64,000 nt of DNA from NCBI GenBank assembly GCA_026419785.1, contig JAODTK010005673.1:227995-291994 (forward strand). The letters run 5' to 3'. Every line of letters begins with the position of its first letter. The stretch's first letter is position 1. Both the position numbers and the translations under genes were made by a program. This stretch comes from Sclerodactyla briareus (Eukaryota > Echinodermata > Holothuroidea > Dendrochirotida > Sclerodactylidae). This document shows positions 22,465 through 33,834 of the stretch, piece by piece. Below the pieces are notes generated by a model that saw only the letters and a list, made by a program, of their open reading frames with translations, made no database searches and was not told where the DNA came from.

Positions 22465-24020
22465 CTGTAAGAAAAGAAAGATGTCAATTAATTAAGTCAG
22501 TTAAGTACAACAAACCTGTCTTTTCCAGGGCAAAGGATCAGGTTTTCATACTAAGTGTGCCATCTCAAAACTCACTCACTCACAAGAGCCCATGCTTCCA
22601 ATCATCTGGGAGTACAAGCCTGGGCCCCCGACCTGCCTCCAATATTCAAAATCCACTAGGCGACTACTCTTCACTACCCCTGCCATCACTGGCTGCAAAC
22701 AGTATACAGACTGTTATAGTGGGCTGGTAGTCGCCATCTTTCATGGCGATTCTTGACTAGCAATATCTATAGGGGGCGGGGGGGGGGGGGTGGGATATGC
22801 GGGAGCAGTGCGGGGAGGGGGGGGGGGAGCCAAAACCTGACAGGTGACATCAGGAAGACAGTTCATAATACGGGGAGGTTGCTGAGTCTGCAGATGGAGA
22901 TGATGAGGAGGATGAAGAAGAGACAATGGAGAAGTGGAGAGAAATGGGGAATAGGAACATGGTATTCAAAAGACAATATAAGTCTGCCCCCACTGGCGGT
23001 CATTAACCCGGAGGTGTGAGGCAATGACGGACAAAAAGTTACAGCCAACCGCAAGTGGCCTCATATTTCAAATTTGGAATGACTGGACCACCTAGTGACC
23101 TCTGGACATACTCTACCCACTTGACAAATATCACATATTCACATTTGCACCGAATGTTCCAACATGTCGGACAGCAGCTGCAAATGTAAAATACAAACCA
23201 CCATCTATCGAGGACATGCCCAGAAGTTCAATCTGGCTGTTTACGGCCAAAGGAGGTTTGGCATACAGGATCAACACCTATAGAATTGAGAATAAAGTCA
23301 TCTCTGTGGTCCACCCACCATAGCATGCCCGTGAATAGGACCATAGGGCGAGAGCAGGCCCATAAAATGCCTCTTCATGCAACAAAAACAGAAAATAATA
23401 TCAAAAGGCTTACCAGAGATCGTTCAGATGGAAAGGGCATACATAGGTCGAAACTAGATGCTAACTTAGTATTATCATCATCATTATTATCATGGTTATT
23501 ATTATTATGGTGTTTATCACCTATCATTTTATGTTCCTTAGAATTATGTGAATGAGGTGACATTGATGGGGAGTCACCACCCACATGCAGGACTATTGAG
23601 CACACGGATGTTAATTGAGGCGTGCATTGCACTAAAACACAATTGCCATCGTGTGTATCATCATCATTATCATCATCATCCTTGTCATCGTCATCATAAC
23701 TACTTACCATAAGCACCATTATTGATTATTATGATAACGATGATGAATTTTCCAAAGTCATCCTGTGTTCTGTGAATGGAAGAAGACTTGTCATCATATA
23801 CCTGTAATCTGGTCAAGGGTCCTCAAAAGTAATTAAATGGATGTTCAAGACCTTAGACGTTAAACAATAATAGTCTACTGCTAAATTCAGGGTTTAGTGA
23901 GCACATGCACAAAAATCAATCCAGAAAGGCATAGTGATCCCTCGATTGTCACAATTGATCTTTGACGTTTACAACATCAATGATCTGGAGCAAATTCCCT
24001 TCTGAAACACGCTGAGCATT
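22465..24020. other. intron with trinucleotide arrays; expected TM7 exon not found
   Basis: Between the 24.3-kb and 22.4-kb exons the protein should have a TM7 segment, and no match was found. G-rich tracts lie at about 22,772-22,835. (ATC)n-type arrays lie at about 23,473-23,512 and 23,656-23,705. A 43-residue minus-strand frame near 23,150-23,280 follows an acceptor-like TTCTATAG but resembles no family I know. Confidence 0.35.
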
Positions 24021-24215
24021 ATCAATTTGTGTGCGACCTTGTACCATGTTCACAAAGTCTTCAGACTTTGGCCTATGTTGACCTCAGATGGCCCAACAGG
24101 GTTTTTTGTATCATTACAGAGAACATACACACAAAATTACAAAACTTCATTCATCTAAGATCTAGTTTTAAAATCTCATTTGGGTCATCCACACACACAC
24201 ATATAAAAAGGAGCA
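24020..24215 (+). repeat. partial unit of the ~300-bp satellite
   Basis: Order of landmarks: 'gtaccatgttcacaaagtcttcagact', 'gttgacctcagatggcccaacagggtt', 'cattacagagaacatacac', 'aacttcattcatc', then an (AC)n run. This is one degenerate unit in plus orientation, antisense to the surrounding transporter gene. TGGCCT-N4-TGACCT at about 24,070-24,085 is the direct-repeat motif with one mismatch. Confidence 0.65.
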
Positions 24216-24304
24216 ACAACATGACACATAGAGTTCGAAGCTGCCAGGGGAATCATAAAGTCCGTGAACGTGTTGCACAAATCCAAATCTCTAACTAAAC
24301 TCAC

Positions 24305-24460
24305 TGCAGCCGAAGAGAACTTTACATGCAAAGCTCCTTGAAGCCAGTGAGGAAATTCTCCCGATTTGCTTGAAGCAGACACCGAGGGTGGAATGGAAGA
24401 GGGGGCTTCTTTGGAAAATAAATGATGACGACAAGGAAAGAAGAGACTGAGATGCACATT
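24305..24460 (-). CDS. SLC49A4: SLC49A4-like exon (cytoplasmic loop YFPKKPPLP)
   Basis: The acceptor TTGCTTCATTCTAG precedes 24,460. The minus strand reads S-S-F-L-V-V-I-I-Y-F-P-K-K-P-P-L-P and, one frame over, P-P-S-V-S-A-S-S-K-S-G-E-F. Human SLC49A4 has '[28 protein letters not shown]' at the end of TM6 and the start of the central loop, a distinctive match. Two donors are possible: GTGAGT left of 24,305 (stronger) or GTAAAG left of 24,326. One indel in the proline codons breaks the frame. Confidence 0.72.
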
Positions 24461-24526
24461 CTAGAATGAAGCAAGAAACAGAGGAAGAGACATTGAAACC
24501 AGAGTACCAGGGACACAGTAGCTCAC

Positions 24527-24678
24527 CTACAAGCCGGGTAGTCAAATTGTGATTAACAGTTACATGGATTTGTGAAGGACATCCATCAGGTGTCGTGTTG
24601 AGCCTTTGCGGAATTATTGTTAAAATGCAGTTAGTACATAGTTCATTGCCCAGAAACTGACCCATAGAGCCTGGACCC
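24527..24678 (-). CDS. SLC49A4: probable SLC49A4-like exon (end of TM5 and glycosylated loop)
   Basis: Flanked by an acceptor-like ACAAAATTCAG (right of 24,678) and donor GTGAGC (left of 24,527). The frame gives G-S-M-G-Q-F-L-G-N and then a polar loop containing N-T-T-P-D-G and N-H-N-L-T-T, i.e. potential N-glycosylation sites. It lies between the 29.4-kb and 24.4-kb exons, where human SLC49A4 has '[20 protein letters not shown]'. Similarity beyond the G-rich helix and the N-x-T loop is low, so the call leans on position and splice sites. Confidence 0.42.
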
Positions 24679-27600
24679 CTGAATTTTGTTACACCGCAGA
24701 TGTACCATGAGGTCAATGTTAACACTGACAAATTTTCCAATTTATTTTGGGGAAGAGAGTTCGTTTTAAACTGTTGAAGAAAACTGTTGAAATTAACCCT
24801 TACATATGACGATCATGGTCAATTATGAAGTACTCACCCAACTTTCAAGATCATATGTATGATCTATCTATAGGAGTAGAGGCTCAATTGGAAGAATAGC
24901 CAAAAATACCCTTGGATGACTTTTAAATCAAAATCATGAATCCCCCATAGGTATCTCTGGTCTTCTGATCCCCAGATGAACTTTGACCTAAAATTTTCAC
25001 TGGATCAGCAATGCAAGTCAGTATCATCCAGATCCATCAAAGGATTCGGGAGGAGTAGCAATTTGACTCCAAATGTGACCAGATAGGAAAAATAGGTAAA
25101 TATTGGGGATCACAATAGCTATCAGACCTTAGTTTCTATCATATCACCTGCAAACTAGAGTGCACAAACCAGTTTTCAATTCAGGTCATTTTCCTAGACA
25201 ATACCACTAGGACAATCCCCCTCAACAGAATGTTTTCGTGGTCATAATTAGGGTTAGGGTCTAAAAGTTAGGGTCCGTTGGGTGGGAATTGTCCGGGTGG
25301 AAATGGTCCGGGGTGGGGGTTGTCTGGGAACCCATTCCCTAACTGAGTGCCACTACAACACAATATGCCGTATGGGGTCTCTCTCACAAAAACTTCAAAT
25401 AAGAGAAAAAAATGCAGGAGGAATTCCTATGTTGGGAATAGGTACGTGCCATTTATAATCACACAGCATTACTACAATCCATTCGCATCCCGAGTTCCCG
25501 ACCCCTCTCATGGAATGCACATATACAATCCTGTTATTAAAAACTCAATAGCTAACATGCACGCAGATCCAATAATCCAACAGTGAATAGGAAGGATGTG
25601 TGCCAAAAGTGTCCTCCAATGACTATGAATAGAAAAAAACCAAAATGGGCAGGGACTACCGAGGTACACAGGTGGTTATACTATAAAAATATGTTCGTGC
25701 TTTGGCTCCGGGGAAATAACTGTCAATTATAACAATACGGCATGTATTAAGATATTTATTACATGGATATTTCATTGAATGGATATTTTCTTTGTGTTAC
25801 AATGATGAATCGAGAAATAGCATCCTTAAGCTACTGGGGAGGCAGCTTCAGTCCATCCTAATGCTGCAATTCTTACGACGCAAAGGTTCAATTGGTCTCT
25901 ACCAGAGCATATTTTAAGAATGTTTAACCATTCCGAGGGGCAGTTTCACTTGGCATGTTCTGCTCGCAGACAGGGGGGTTTTGGCAGTAACTCCACTTTT
26001 ACTGTCCTTGCATGCAAGCACCCCGTGCAATAGGGGTGAAGTGGAGTAAAGAGAAGAATGAATTACGTTCGAATGTGAGTGCAGTAGTTGTAGTGGTAAC
26101 ATCAAATATCCCAGGAGTTCAGCCGCACTAATGCTTATCAGGGAGAGGGGGCGTCAGGGCCCCGGGTGGGGGAAATCCAAGGGTTATTATTGATTTTGAT
26201 GACAAATAGGAGAAGGGGCTAGGGACGGAGGGGGTCCCTCTCAGGTGGAAAAAATTGGAATTTGGGAAGCTCATCCAGGAAATTTCCATCTGGGGGGAAA
26301 TCTTGCAATATGGTGGGGAATTTTTCAATTTTGGGGTATATAGTTGTATATTAATGCGGATACATCTCCTTCCCGGGAAAATTCAACCTGTTTCCCAGCA
26401 CTGGTTCCCCCCCCATGGAGAATTATATTTAGATGTTGTGCTTTGTGAATAAGGTGTTTCCTATCCATATTAAGGGGAGGGTTTGTGTGAAGGTATTGTG
26501 CTCTATGATAGTGAGAATAGCAGTACACAGGCGACGACTCGACAGATCGCGAAACAGATATGATAAGGGTCAGATGGATTGTGGTGTCAAAGACAGAAAG
26601 TTTTCTGAAAGATCGCCTGGGTGCGACTGACGCATGCGAAACCTATCGGAAATATAGGAAGTATGAGGATGGTAAACTAGGGTAGGGAGTCAAGGGAGAC
26701 ACAGGCCAGGGTTTTGGTCATCACGATAGGAGGTAGGTGTGATAACTGGGGAATAAGACACAAATGAAAATTTTTCTGGTTTATGTGTAATTTGAATAGC
26801 CCGGCTTGAAGAAAAGTTAAAAATATAACCAAGGGACATGTAGCCCCCATAAACATGTTACATCAAAATTTGGTCTAGTCCTACAAGTTCTTCATTCACA
26901 GATCGACCCAGAATGAATCATATAAACCAATCCTACATAGAATCTGTCTTCTAAAATGGTGTCGCAGGTGACTGTGGACACTCTACAAGAAAGGACAAAT
27001 GTGGTTGGAAGGTCACAAGTTGGAGTCACATATGCAATTACCAGAAGTTTGCCAGAATTGAAAATGACTGGAATAATATCAAGTGGACAGTTTCGTTCAG
27101 TTTTGAACAGATGCTGGGTATGATCTAAACATGCATAATATATCATTCTAACAGAGACTCACTGGGAGAATGCAAACACTTGTGAAGTATTAGAACACTT
27201 CATGAACAGAATTAGCACATGTTCAAAAGTAGGCAAAGGGCCGCGAGGTTATCAAAAATGATTTCAGACGAACCGTCTATACACAAACATATGGAAAAAC
27301 ACCCCCATTCAATGTATTCAGAGCTCAATTTTGATCACACAGAGTCTGACAGAGATAATCAAAATTATGATAAAAACTTGGTTTTGGACCTTCAGTCTGA
27401 AATCCACTGAGCTTTCAATTAGAACACAAAAAATCCAAAGTTGGTTTAGTACTCGAGGCATTTATTTATAAAAATTTAGACTCTTCATCAGTGGATTGAA
27501 CACAGCACCACATATTTCGATAACTGTGATAGTTAATTCTCGTCTTAATGATCTGCAATGTACCCTTGATAAAAATTTAGAAGTTTAGAAGTTCATCGGC

Positions 27601-28080
27601 ACTGCCAAATGATCCAGTGATAGGAGCAACCCGCCTAATGAATGCAGTTAATTTTCAGAGGGATTGGATGCAAACCGAGTACGAATTCAATTCCAGAACT
27701 GCGGCTTTTTTGAGGCCCATCTCAAGATTTCAGAGTAGTTACATGGAAGCGTTTTGGCACTCTGCATGCTTCAACCAACGGCAAATTGTCATCTAAATAA
27801 AAAGTAGTATTTGACTTCACCATAAGCCTCAAAATTTTGTGTTATTAACCACAATTATGAATATTTGAGTATGATATTGAAGGCCAGGAATTATTGAGAT
27901 ATCTATCTCCATACAACCATTGCTAGGATGAAAGCAAGGCTCAGAAAAAAGAAAAACAATGTGAATTTGTATGGCATGATTTGTTGGGCAAGCGTAGATT
28001 AGGTGTGAGGAAATGGCTTGTCTTCAGTTGTTTAGGGTCTTTGTTCTGAGAAAGTAGAAAGATGTGTTAGTGTAACAGTT
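24679..28080. other. intron of the SLC49A4-like gene; no exon recognised
   Basis: At about 25,250-25,320 lies the motif 'attagggttagggtc...ttgtccgggtggaaatggtccggggtgg', which I take for a dispersed repeat rather than telomeric sequence, since only two TTAGGG-like units occur. The rest shows no recognisable gene or element. Confidence 0.4.
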
Positions 28081-28084
28081 CTTA

Positions 28085-29225
28085 CGTGACAATTTTGCTG
28101 TTGAAGGTTGGCGTACACCACAAGGCTCGGTGCTGAGCCTTTTGTTGTTCATCATGGTTTTCCAAGCTTTTGTCCAGTGAATTTAGAATTGATTGCCCTT
28201 AAGAGATGCTGTATGCAGATATCTTGTGCTGACGCTGGGAAGTATGGAGGAGTTAGCTGAGAAATTTGAGAGAGATGGAAGGATGGCATGAGAGTAAAGG
28301 AGAGTAAAGGTAAACATTTGGAGAAGACTTAAGTTATGGTCAGCAGTCTGGGGTGGACCCCCAGTCGTTAGCTTTGGCAATTGGCCCTGTTTCGTTTGTA
28401 GTAAGGGTGTTGCAGTCAGTAATTCTATCTGCTGCAAACATTGCAAACGCAGGGTTGAATAAGAGGTGTAGCAGTGTCAGTGGCAGTTTAAATGCTGTTT
28501 TAGATTTTTTTTTAATAGTGTAAAAAAGTGTACTGGTGTGATGAAGTTAGAGTATTTTTAGAGAAGCCCGGTCATGGTTATAGTGAGGCGCATACCCTGG
28601 AGTCAGTGGATAAGTTTTTTTATTAGGGTATGCCTCAGTGCTGCAAGGTGGGGAGGTCAGTAATTCAGTGGGCTAGCATAGAAGTGGTTGGAGAAGTTTA
28701 GAGGCTTTTAGCCATTGCTCACGTACTAGAGTGTGCTCTCACATATGAAAGGGAGGATTTTGAGGCTTGTGTAAGGAGTGTCATGCTCGTATGGCAGTGA
28801 GACCTTTGGACAGTTAAACAACAGGACGAACTGATAGAATGGACAGGAATGATATGAGAATGATCCGTTGGATGTGCGGTGTGACCTTAAAGGATAGGAA
28901 GCCTCTGATGAGCTGAGAGATCGTTTGGGTCTTGCTCACATTAGTGGTGTGTCCAGAGTCGTGATAGGGTGTTTGGACATGTCGAAAGAATGCAGGATTG
29001 ATTGACTGGGTAAGAGTCTAGGGAAATAAAGGGACTGGTCGCGTGGCAGAGGTAGCCCGGAAGACCTGGGATGAGGTTATTCGTAGTGATATTGCAAAGC
29101 CATAGGTAGAGTTAGAAGACGTGCTTTGCACAGAATAGGGTGAGGGAAGCGAGCTTGCCGTCAGAGACCTCCGTCTTCCATGCCCGCAGGAAATTGACGG
29201 TAAACTGTCTATGATGATGACGATG
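28085..29225 (+). mobile_element. 5'-truncated LINE with reverse transcriptase and Cys motif
   Basis: In plus-strand frames broken by indels one reads, in order: W-R-T-P-Q-G-S-V-L-S-L-L-L-F (about 28,113), the catalytic-box remnant L-Y-A-D (about 28,208), a Cys-rich segment W-P-C-x2-C-x-K-G-V...N-S-I-C-C-x2-C (28,385-28,450) followed by N-K-R-C-S-S-V-S-G, then M-I-R-W-M-C-G-V-T-L-K-D-R-K (about 28,860-28,900). It ends near a TGATGATGACGATGG tail (about 29,211). This order is typical of non-LTR retrotransposons of marine invertebrates with a zinc-finger-like insert between palm and thumb regions. It is defective as read. It lies in an intron about 110 bp from a transporter exon, on the opposite strand. 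Confidence 0.75.
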
Positions 29226-29331
29226 GACTGCGATTGATGAAGTCATACTGCTTCACACTTACGTGCTTGCATTGCATGTATTAACATCATCAAAACTGTG
29301 GTCGATTATGAAAGATTAGAGCGTTGGGTAC

Positions 29332-29470
29332 CAACGAATGGGCGATGCTACAAATGGCCGTGGCGGTGGTCCGTTGATGAGGGGGGAACCACACAGCAGA
29401 TAGAGCAGTAGGAGCTGCCATCAAGACAGGCCCAGCCAGGCAATGCCAACTGGCCAGCATGAATCACCCC
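29332..29470 (-). CDS. SLC49A4: SLC49A4-like exon (TM4-5, RTTATAI motif)
   Basis: Acceptor GTCATGTCCAG precedes 29,470; donor GTACCC follows 29,332. The minus strand reads V-I-H-A-G-Q, then after a frameshift L-A-G-P-V-L-M-A-A-P, T-A-L-S-A-V-W-F-P-P, H-Q-R-T-T-A-T-A-I-C and S-I-A-H-S-L. Human SLC49A4 has '[21 protein letters not shown]', '[20 protein letters not shown]'. The long match makes this the best anchor of the gene. The '(E/Q)R-x-TATAI' cytoplasmic stretch is characteristic of SLC49 transporters. One indel near 29,445 is the only damage. Confidence 0.85.
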
Positions 29471-30380
29471 CTGGACATGACGAAGTATAGATTGTTACCA
29501 AGTTGCCGGAAAACACTGTCTGTGAGAACACTTCGATAGTTGACATGGGTCAGACCCTTGTCAAAGACATTTCCAGTCAGACAGGGGTACTTTAATTCAG
29601 ACAGGTTTGTGTATTTCAGGGGTCATGTCTCGACAGGGTTTTGACAGCGTAGCTAAAAGGGATAAGAGTAGCCAAGTGAAAAACCCGACACTTTATAAGG
29701 CGAGCACCAGCACAAACACAAATAAGTAGGGTTAATTATAAGCCAATCTATTACATACCATATCTGAACACTCCATATCAGGCAAAATAAACACACAGAC
29801 ATATAATTCATACTTATGCACAACAGTGTGTTTGATGAAAAATAGACTCCAGCTGGTCCTCACGAAAAATAATATTGGTTCAATGAATATTCATCAGAAT
29901 TCATCATGTCGGTATTGTCATTGACTAATTAGGCTGTAACTTGTTTTGCAAAGTCAAAGCAGGCAATGCACAGGAAGGTGATACATTCTATGGGGAAAAA
30001 GGGAAACAGTGTTTGCAAATTAAACATGTCGAATGACCAGAAGAAACGAGGGCAAAGACTAAAGAGAAAACAGTGCTGCCTGTTGTCTAGCACACACAAA
30101 CGTTGCCAAAACCAATGTTTTCTGTTTTCATGTTTCGGGGCCTCTCTGGTGCATTGGGCTTGAGTTACTGGAACGCAGCTTAAAGATATGTTGATGAGTT
30201 TCAATTTGTAGACTTATTTTCCACGCTTTTGTGTTGATCATTTGTGATAGCTGTGATGATATCTGTGATACATTACATACATACAGAATACATAATACAT
30301 ATACAACATACATACATACATACATTACATACATTACATACATTACATACCTACACAACCGACTGGATTGGACCACTTAC
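29471..30380. other. intron with (TACA)n array
   Basis: A (TACA)n/(TTACATACA)n microsatellite spans about 30,270-30,352, ending close to the splice donor of the neighbouring exon at 30,381. Nothing else is recognised. Confidence 0.6.
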
Positions 30381-30473
30381 ATATAGTATCTTGGGATGAG
30401 CGGTATACATCTGATTGCCAGTACCCAATGACGAGCCATCCAACCAGTACAGGCATTGCACTAACAAGGAGAC
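30381..30473 (-). CDS. SLC49A4: SLC49A4-like exon (TM3, GTG-RCIP loop)
   Basis: Acceptor TTCTCCCCAAAG precedes 30,473; donor GTAAGT follows 30,381. Joined in phase 1 to the preceding exon it reads G-L-L-V-S-A-M-P-V-L-V-G-W-L-V-I-G and, one frame over, R-C-I-P-L-I-P-R-Y-Y. Human SLC49A4: '[23 protein letters not shown]'. The phase (1) agrees with the end of the 33.7-kb exon. One indel lies at the G-T-G codons. The adjacent intron carries a microsatellite right up to the donor. Confidence 0.75.
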
Positions 30474-32880
30474 CTTTGGGGAGAAGGAGAACAGAAAACT
30501 GACGATTCCAAGAGGGAAGTATAACTCTTGCCTGCAAGTATGGAATGTAGTGATATAATGAAATCCGCAACAGAGAACAGACTGATTGAAATTAGGTCCC
30601 ATATTAACAGCCTTCCATGAAATAGGTCTATTCATTGTGACTTTGCATTTTCACCAAGAATATTTAGTAATGTGTGTTAGCTTCCCCACGAGTGACAACC
30701 ATTGAGCGGTTAACAAATTATACTGCTCTCCCCGACTCGATTATGGACCAGTCTGCCCTGTCTGGAATCCAAATACAAGCTCTTGCAATATTAAGTGCTA
30801 TAATTAGACGTGCAGGAGCTAGTTGTTGATGTTAAAACTTTAAGCATGTTCCTATGCATTCTAATGCATTCTCATACATTGAGGAAGGCATCAATTGTTT
30901 GAAAAGTCACAAATAATTGGCTGTAAACTGGAAAAATTTTCTTTTAAAACATTTATGTCTGGAGTCAGGTTTATTCTTTCACATTGTTTGAAAAGGTTGG
31001 TCACAATGTGCAAAGATCTTTGTGAACCTGTTTTGCGCAGTTCTACCTGATCATTGCTCTACTATATACGGAGAATATACGCTTGTGAATAGATGACTAC
31101 GCTGAAGAAAACAGACACATGGCAAAATTGTTTACGCTCGATTGTGCAAACAGAAGCAACCTTCTCCCCAAATTGTTGGAACATAATGTCATTGTTGATA
31201 ATCAGTCACATCATTTGAATACCACAGTGGCCGGCGGAAGCATTCAAATTTAGGGGGGACGCAGATCAAACTTTTGCGGAATGGGTGTGTGTTTACTATC
31301 TAAGCGGAGCGCCACTAGGGTTGGCGTGTGCGTGCAAGGGAAATTTTTGGGTTTTAAAAACCTCCCAGATGGCCGGAAACGACACTTCACGTGAAGCATT
31401 GTGAGCTTATATGTACCCAGTTATAGAACTGGGGTCATGTCGGCGAAATGGTAGTGATTAAAATGGATATATGAAGAATGATACTGCATATCAGATGGGA
31501 TTGGAGACAGCAAATTCCCGCTGAGGAGGAGCCCGGGGAAAGGGATTCCACACACACTCTCCAATCATTACCAGTGGAAGTTCCAAGGGCATGATCGAGA
31601 CTGAGTAGTTATGATGCTTCACCCGGGAGCCCCCTTTCCCGCCCAGTTGCATCCCACTGTGGTCACGTGGTTTAGAGCGTATCGGACTTGTAGTTGTTGG
31701 GGTTTGGGTGACTCCGAGGTGTGAAGAGCCAAACACTGGAAAGATTAAATGTTTTAACACTTGGTTTCTCGCATTTAACAATAGTTAACCAACTAGTGAA
31801 CAATTATAAGTACGTTTAGGGAAGACACCCAAAGCGGTTGCTTTGAAAGTACGTAAGACCTTTCCCACTTGGTGATGATAGTGTTGTAACAAACAAGTGA
31901 ATCCAGGTTAAAGATATGTTATTGTTGTATCGCCAACCATACGCGGTATGCTCAAAATTTATAAGCCAATTTACAGTATACAGTTCGATACATAAAATTC
32001 ATGCTATTTGGTGTCTTTCTATTTGAAACGTACGTAACACCTAAAGCATTACTGCCCAACCGATAGTAATGATTAAAGTCATCACGGGATAGTGTCATTT
32101 GGGTATATATTTCATGTTCATGATAAAGCTGAACAAAAATGCAAGCCATCACTTTCTACGTTTAACTAGGGGACTGTTGTTTCTTCAAATGTCCACGTTT
32201 GTTAGAGATTGTGGCATTGTTCCGTGATACAGCGGTGATTATTGTCCATTGAATAATCTAAGTAGGCCTATCAAGAGACTAGCTTACAGTCAGTCGGTCA
32301 TCCGTGTATTGCCAAAAAATGCGGGACTCGTGTTTCATTCTTGTTCTAGTTTTTTCACATTTATCTACGCGGAGGTAAATACTTCAAGGTCGATACAGAC
32401 TCGCTACAAGCTGCGAATATCGCAGGGGACCAGGCGGCAACGGGTTCGGTACGGCAATATTGTTGTGAACTTAGAAAGGGATTACTCGTTCCATATGTAT
32501 TTAGAGGCTGTTATAGTCTAGTTCTATATTCCATCAGTTCCGCAGAAGTCATAATGATAGTTCAATTGTCGATGTTGGTGTTAATTTTCAAATTTCATTT
32601 GGTCCAAAAATGAACCTCCATTACATATTGTCACTAAACTCTTCATGCTTCGGAACTGCCCCCCCCCCTTCTCCCCTGAAGTTGATTCAGAATTGGGACC
32701 CCCCAAACTATCAGAGTGTGTACCCTTGCTGACTGAACATTGTCCTAGTTCTAGTACACAATTGTTTGTAGGGTGACTAAGCTCAGTACAATGATTGAAC
32801 AATTACTCGGCAGCTCAGAAAAAAAACTTAAAAAAGTAATTAAAATGACAACCAATGTGGCCCTGGCATAGATAGTCAGC
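30474..32880. other. intron; one dispersed repeat copy
   Basis: About 31,250-31,395 is a second copy of the dispersed repeat seen at 4.2 kb ('tatctaagcggagcgcc...gcaagggaaatttttggg...cagatggccggaaac'). A poly(C) run lies at about 32,660. No gene is recognised; a 96-residue minus-strand frame at 31,491-31,781 has no known motif. Confidence 0.45.
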
Positions 32881-33029
32881 TTCTATCACTCCCCCCCCCC
32901 CCCCAAAAAAAACAAAAATTGCCTGTTCCTGCTCGGAAGTCTGGTTATATGCCTGATTGAAGGACTAAAACTGCATCTGGACTATGGTGGAATAATCCGA
33001 TCATTATGCTGTCAGTAGAGTCTCTCATG

Positions 33030-33650
33030 ACTTGGGGTTGATAGTAGGTCAGGGAAGACCCAGGCCTGGTCGCTTACCCAGGGGAGAGGGCCCAGGCCTG
33101 GATGCTTGCCCAGAGAAAGACCCGTCCCTTCCACAAAGGAAGGCCCAGGCCCAGGCCAGGTCACTTCCCAGGGGGCCCAGAAAAGGTCCACTTGTACCAG
33201 TAGAGTGACCAGGAAGGTCCCAAAAACTTGCCCAGAGGAAAGCCCAGGTCTGGTCACTTGCCCAGAGGAGGGCCCGACCAGCGTCTCTTGTCACACACGT
33301 AGAGGGCCCAGGCCAGGTCCCTTGACCAGAGGAAAGCCCAGTATGGTCAGTTGCCCAGATGAGGGCTGAGGCCTGGCACTTGACTGGAGATGGCGTTAGG
33401 ATTGGTCGCTTGCCCAGAGAGGGCCCAAGTCTGTCAGTTGCCAAGATGAGGGCTCAGGCGGTCTATTGCCGGAGAATGGCAAGGGTGGTCACTTGCCCAG
33501 AGGAGGGCTCAGACCTGGTCATTGCACAAAGGACGGCCCAGTATGGCACTTCGGTCAAGAGGAGTCCCAGGCCTGCTCAATTACCAGAATATGGCCCGGC
33601 CTGATCACTCGCCCAGAGGAGGGCCCGACCTGATCAGTCACTCGAAAGGA
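33030..33650. repeat. 33-bp minisatellite, copy A
   Basis: Units of the form 'ggcccaggcctggtcacttgcccagagga' repeat with a period near 33 bp, about 18 units. Because 33 is a multiple of three, one plus-strand frame repeats an 11-residue pattern (P-G-L-V-T-C-P-E-E-G). The frame is interrupted by indels and I do not regard it as a gene. It lies in the intron next to the transporter exon. Confidence 0.85.
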
Positions 33651-33722
33651 AGCTGAGGAAAGCATTCGATAGTATTCACATTCCAAGCCACTAGAATAAG
33701 AAATAATTGGTACCAACCATAC

Positions 33723-33834
33723 CTTTGCTCTCCATAAGCCAAGAAAAGAATGCGACAATACATAGGGTATTGCCACCCCAGTTTGCGAGCAGAGCAAAGT
33801 CAACTGCACCCCCAGCCGTCGACTGGACCTCCCG
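33723..33834 (-). CDS. SLC49A4: SLC49A4-like exon 2, copy A (TM2)
   Basis: Acceptor TTTTTTTGCAG precedes 33,834; donor GTATGG follows 33,723; 112 bases, 37 codons plus one base, fully open. It encodes R-E-V-Q-S-T-A-G-G-A, V-D-F-A-L-L-A-N-W-G-G-N and a hydrophobic segment ending W-L-M-E-S-K. The human counterpart is '[28 protein letters not shown]'. The exon ends in phase 1, which fits the 30.4-kb exon. A second copy lies 1.8 kb upstream in the gene (35.6 kb). This copy has the intact frame. Confidence 0.72.

Noticed and set aside
25245-25275. Interstitial telomere repeat (TTAGGG)
   Set aside because: Only two or three loosely matching units occur, inside what looks like a dispersed GTCCGGGTGG-type repeat.
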